Origin: an uncultured Flavobacteriales bacterium
GTDB lineage: Bacteria > Bacteroidota > Bacteroidia > Flavobacteriales_D > Parvicellaceae
Length of the DNA: 5,950 nt
Assembly: GCA_938084875.1 (NCBI GenBank)
Contig: CALKFX010000068.1
Span: 1-5,950, forward strand
Reading direction: 5' to 3'
The translations under genes were made by a program, and so were the position numbers. The notes beneath the pieces were generated by a model. The model was not told the origin of the DNA and did no database searches. It saw only the letters and a program-made list of their open reading frames with translations. Positions 5,459 through 5,950 of this stretch are shown here, piece after piece; position 1 is the first letter of the stretch; every line of letters begins with the position of its first letter.

Positions 5459-5492
5459 TAAACTAGAGGCATATCATCTCCATTAGGTTTAG
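5459..5492 (-). repeat. Integrase-tail repeat R5
   Basis: It matches R2 at 28 of 34 positions, including an unbroken block, GGCATATCATCT (5468-5479). The minus strand encodes KPNGDDMPLV followed by TAA, so phase and stop are preserved although the residues have drifted. It lies between the acetyltransferase stop and the leader of the last gene. Confidence 0.82.
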
Positions 5493-5497
5493 TGCAT

Positions 5498-5528
5498 TTT
5501 GAATATTATTAACCATAAATCAATTAAA
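5498..5528 (+). promoter_or_regulatory. Conserved cassette leader, copy 2
   Basis: This is the counterpart of 1208-1246: TTTGAATATT, then ATTAACCATAAATCAATT and the start codon. It follows R5 as copy 1 follows R1. The encoded proteins beyond the signal peptide show no obvious similarity, so the likeness is confined to the leader. Confidence 0.55.
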
Positions 5529-5950
5529 ATGAGAACCAAATTTTTTTTTATTCTTTTCCCACTTTTAATTCATAGCCAACAAACGCAACAGGTTAGAAAC
5601 TATGGAGATGTAGAACAAATAAATATAGAAACTAAAAAACATGATAATAGCTGGAAGTTAAACATTATTGGTTCAAAATTTTATCACGATGAATTCCTGC
5701 AAACAATTGTTAACGGAAAAGAAATTAAGGTCAAGTATGACGCACTAGATGATTTTATGCGCTCGCAGGTTGGACCTAATCTTTTTTCTTTTCCTGAAAA
5801 TGAAATTTTACTTTTAGATAACAAGGAATCTTGGATTACATACAATAATAGTTGGTTTAGAATATTAGTTAGGAGGAATGATTTCACATATTTGTTAAAA
5901 CCAATTGCTAAATATTATCCTGCAAAAAAATCAGATGGGTTTTCAGAAAA
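5529..5950 (+). CDS. Exported protein of unknown function, 3' end outside the window
   Basis: The frame runs without a stop from ATG 5529 to the end of the window, giving 140 complete codons. MRTKFFFILFPLLIHSQQ is a convincing signal peptide, cut probably near residue 16-17, with no lipobox Cys. The mature part is polar and contains short alternating hydrophobic stretches such as WKLNIIGSKFYHD and WFRILVRRNDFTYLL, suggesting beta-strand content. I do not recognise a family. Start choice is supported by the signal peptide and by the leader shared with the gene at 1247. By position it would be the cargo of the next cassette, whose closing repeat should lie beyond the window. Confidence 0.75.
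   Translation, partial: MRTKFFFILFPLLIHSQQTQQVRNYGDVEQINIETKKHDNSWKLNIIGSKFYHDEFLQTIVNGKEIKVKYDALDDFMRSQVGPNLFSFPENEILLLDNKESWITYNNSWFRILVRRNDFTYLLKPIAKYYPAKKSDGFSE

Larger units (their letters stand above)
1167..5492. mobile_element. Putative cassette array built on integrase-tail repeats (R1 to R5)
   Basis: Five directly repeated 30-37 bp sequences divide this span into units of about 1042 bp (R1-R2), 1409 bp (R2-R3), 1103 bp (R3-R4) and 738 bp (R4-R5). Three units hold a single + strand gene ending shortly before the next repeat; the R2-R3 unit holds the minus-strand tyrosine recombinase and a tRNA. One repeat is the 3' end of the recombinase gene. The arrangement is like an integron (one recombinase, repeated sites, one gene per unit), but the recombinase is not a recognisable IntI, and the sites lack the long inverted arms of attC. 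Limits are set by the outermost repeats seen; the array probably continues to the right, and perhaps to the left. Mobility is inferred only from repeat placement. An alternative is serial insertion of related elements that each left an integrase 3' remnant. Confidence 0.6.

Noticed and set aside
1167..5492. CRISPR array made of the five repeats
   Set aside because: Repeats are 0.7 to 1.4 kb apart, are not identical, have coding content and lie between genes. No cas genes are present.
1167..5492. Classical attC integron sites
   Set aside because: The repeats are short and I find no paired R'/R'' and L'/L'' inverted arms or long hairpin. The core only contains very short partial palindromes.
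5684..5887. Minus-strand 67-codon frame near the right edge
   Set aside because: It lies wholly opposite the exported-protein gene starting at 5529, which has a signal peptide and a conserved leader.

Overview
The window looks like Bacteroidota DNA, most probably Flavobacteriaceae. It is A+T-rich, its genes lack Shine-Dalgarno sequences, its signal peptides end in the ...(S/A)xxQ style common in that phylum, and it carries a DUF418 membrane protein and a Bacteroidota-type tyrosine recombinase. This assignment is an inference from sequence style; no marker gene is present.

Layout from left to right: the 3' part of a DUF418 membrane-protein gene (1-1125, +); repeat R1 (1167-1203); a secreted protein with two NTF2/SnoaL-like domains (1247-2161, +) and its terminator; a tyrosine recombinase on the minus strand (3254-2208) whose last codons are repeat R2 (2209-2245); a CAT-anticodon tRNA gene with an abnormal D arm (3302-3407, +) and a strong terminator; an essentially gene-free stretch holding degenerate repeat R3 (3619-3649); a secreted SH3b-domain protein (3794-4717, +); repeat R4 (4722-4752); a GNAT-type acetyltransferase (4886-5443, +); repeat R5 (5459-5492); and the 5' part of another secreted protein (5529 to the window end, +).

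The main observation is that R1 to R5 are all copies, in the same orientation, of the last 30-37 bp of the recombinase gene (C-terminal residues ELNEDDMPMV plus stop). One copy sits just downstream of every complete or terminal cargo gene. Four of the five keep the reading phase and a stop codon. This resembles an integron-like cassette array in which the attachment site is the 3' end of the recombinase gene itself. The units R1-R2, R3-R4 and R4-R5 are about 1.04, 1.10 and 0.74 kb, each with one + strand gene. The R2-R3 unit carries the recombinase and tRNA. Two cargo genes also share a near-identical leader just before their start codons.

The cargo is varied: three proteins predicted to be exported, one acetyltransferase and one membrane protein. 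No shared pathway is visible, as expected of a collection of accessory cassettes. Recombination activity is inferred from the repeats and the intact catalytic residues of the recombinase; it is not shown by the sequence.
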